64,000 nt of DNA from an uncultured Lachnospira sp. Its GTDB lineage: Bacteria > Bacillota > Clostridia > Lachnospirales > Lachnospiraceae. A program made the translations under genes and the position numbers. Below, in pieces: positions 63,863 through 64,000 of this stretch; position 1 is the first letter of the stretch, and each line of letters starts with the position of its first letter. The stretch spans positions 278,631 through 342,630 of the forward strand of contig CAKRLE010000001.1 in assembly GCA_934359185.1 (NCBI GenBank). The letters run 5' to 3'. The notes under the pieces were generated by a model, which saw only the letters and a program-made list of their open reading frames with translations, was not told where the DNA came from and made no database searches.

Positions 63863-64000
63863 TTAAAACTTCACTACTTCCGACTCATGTGTAAATGATG
63901 AAAATGTAGCTGTCGCATTTTTAAAATAGAATACCTCGGTATTTCCATCATCTGCTGAGTACATATTCTGTAAAGATGGATAAGCATCAAGCATAGACTG
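63863..64000 (-). CDS. C-terminal part of an unidentified gene, cut by the window edge
   Basis: The minus strand from the right edge is open for 45 codons: QSMLDAYPSLQNMYSADDGN, TEVFYFKNATATFSSFTHES, EVVKF and a stop at 63863. I do not recognise it. Aromatic and Thr/Ser content suggest a soluble domain. Too short for a family call. Confidence 0.5.
   Translation of the reverse strand, partial: QSMLDAYPSLQNMYSADDGNTEVFYFKNATATFSSFTHESEVVKF

Overview
The window looks like the chromosome of a motile, AT-rich Lachnospiraceae (Roseburia / Agathobacter / Lachnospira eligens type). This is inferred from gene order, a Clostridia-style fla/che operon and the protein families; no species can be fixed from sequence reading alone. 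Every gene I can support lies on the minus strand, so transcription runs from high to low coordinates. No rRNA, tRNA, CRISPR array or insertion sequence was seen.

Region 1 (1-18,960) is a nearly complete flagellar operon. In transcription order it reads flgB, flgC, fliE, fliF, fliG, fliH, fliI, fliJ, motE-like, fliK, flgD, a flagellar operon protein, flgE, [terminator], flbD/swrD, motA, motB, fliL, fliM, fliY, cheY, fliO, fliP, fliQ and fliR (cut by the left edge). It encodes rod, MS ring, export apparatus, hook, stator and switch. codY lies just upstream, as in Bacillus, with its own promoter, a 13/15 CodY box against the -35 and a strong terminator before flgB.

Region 2 (19-36 kb) is housekeeping: topA, dprA, comM broken by one in-frame amber codon, an unknown membrane protein, an M24 peptidase and an uninterrupted sigK-like sigma gene. 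It continues with a tRNA wobble-uridine set (U32 protease-family protein plus TrmR) next to a very short MltG-like protein, then a YlbF-family protein, RNase J, the ireB-ruvX-yrzB set, and a VTC-domain/DUF4956 pair.

Region 3 (36-50 kb) holds an MscS channel, a branching-enzyme homologue without its catalytic nucleophile and with a coiled-coil tail, an esterase, DUF1015, a chemoreceptor with its own sigma-A promoter, serC-serA, and leuB-ilvD-ilvB. The 0.5 kb upstream of leuB carries a promoter and three inverted repeats built on the same TTTGGATT core.

Region 4 (50-57 kb) looks like one long transcription unit: cyclophilin lipoprotein, amidohydrolase, four small overlapping membrane-protein genes (two with N-terminal zinc ribbons), aroC, tgt, yajC and a terminator. 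The four-gene set is the best candidate here for an undescribed system.

Region 5 (57-64 kb) is accessory and decaying. It has a DUF4143 ATPase, a four-copy 32-bp repeat abutting a PglX-type methyltransferase remnant, a COG3910-type ATPase, a TmrB-like NTPase, an XRE regulator with two related inverted repeats nearby, a ClbS/DfsB protein, and a peptide deformylase whose frame stays open for 85 codons past its stop. It ends with an ArsC-like protein, a DUF188 protein, a VOC gene with an internal deletion, a broken DUF4186 gene and an unidentified partial gene.
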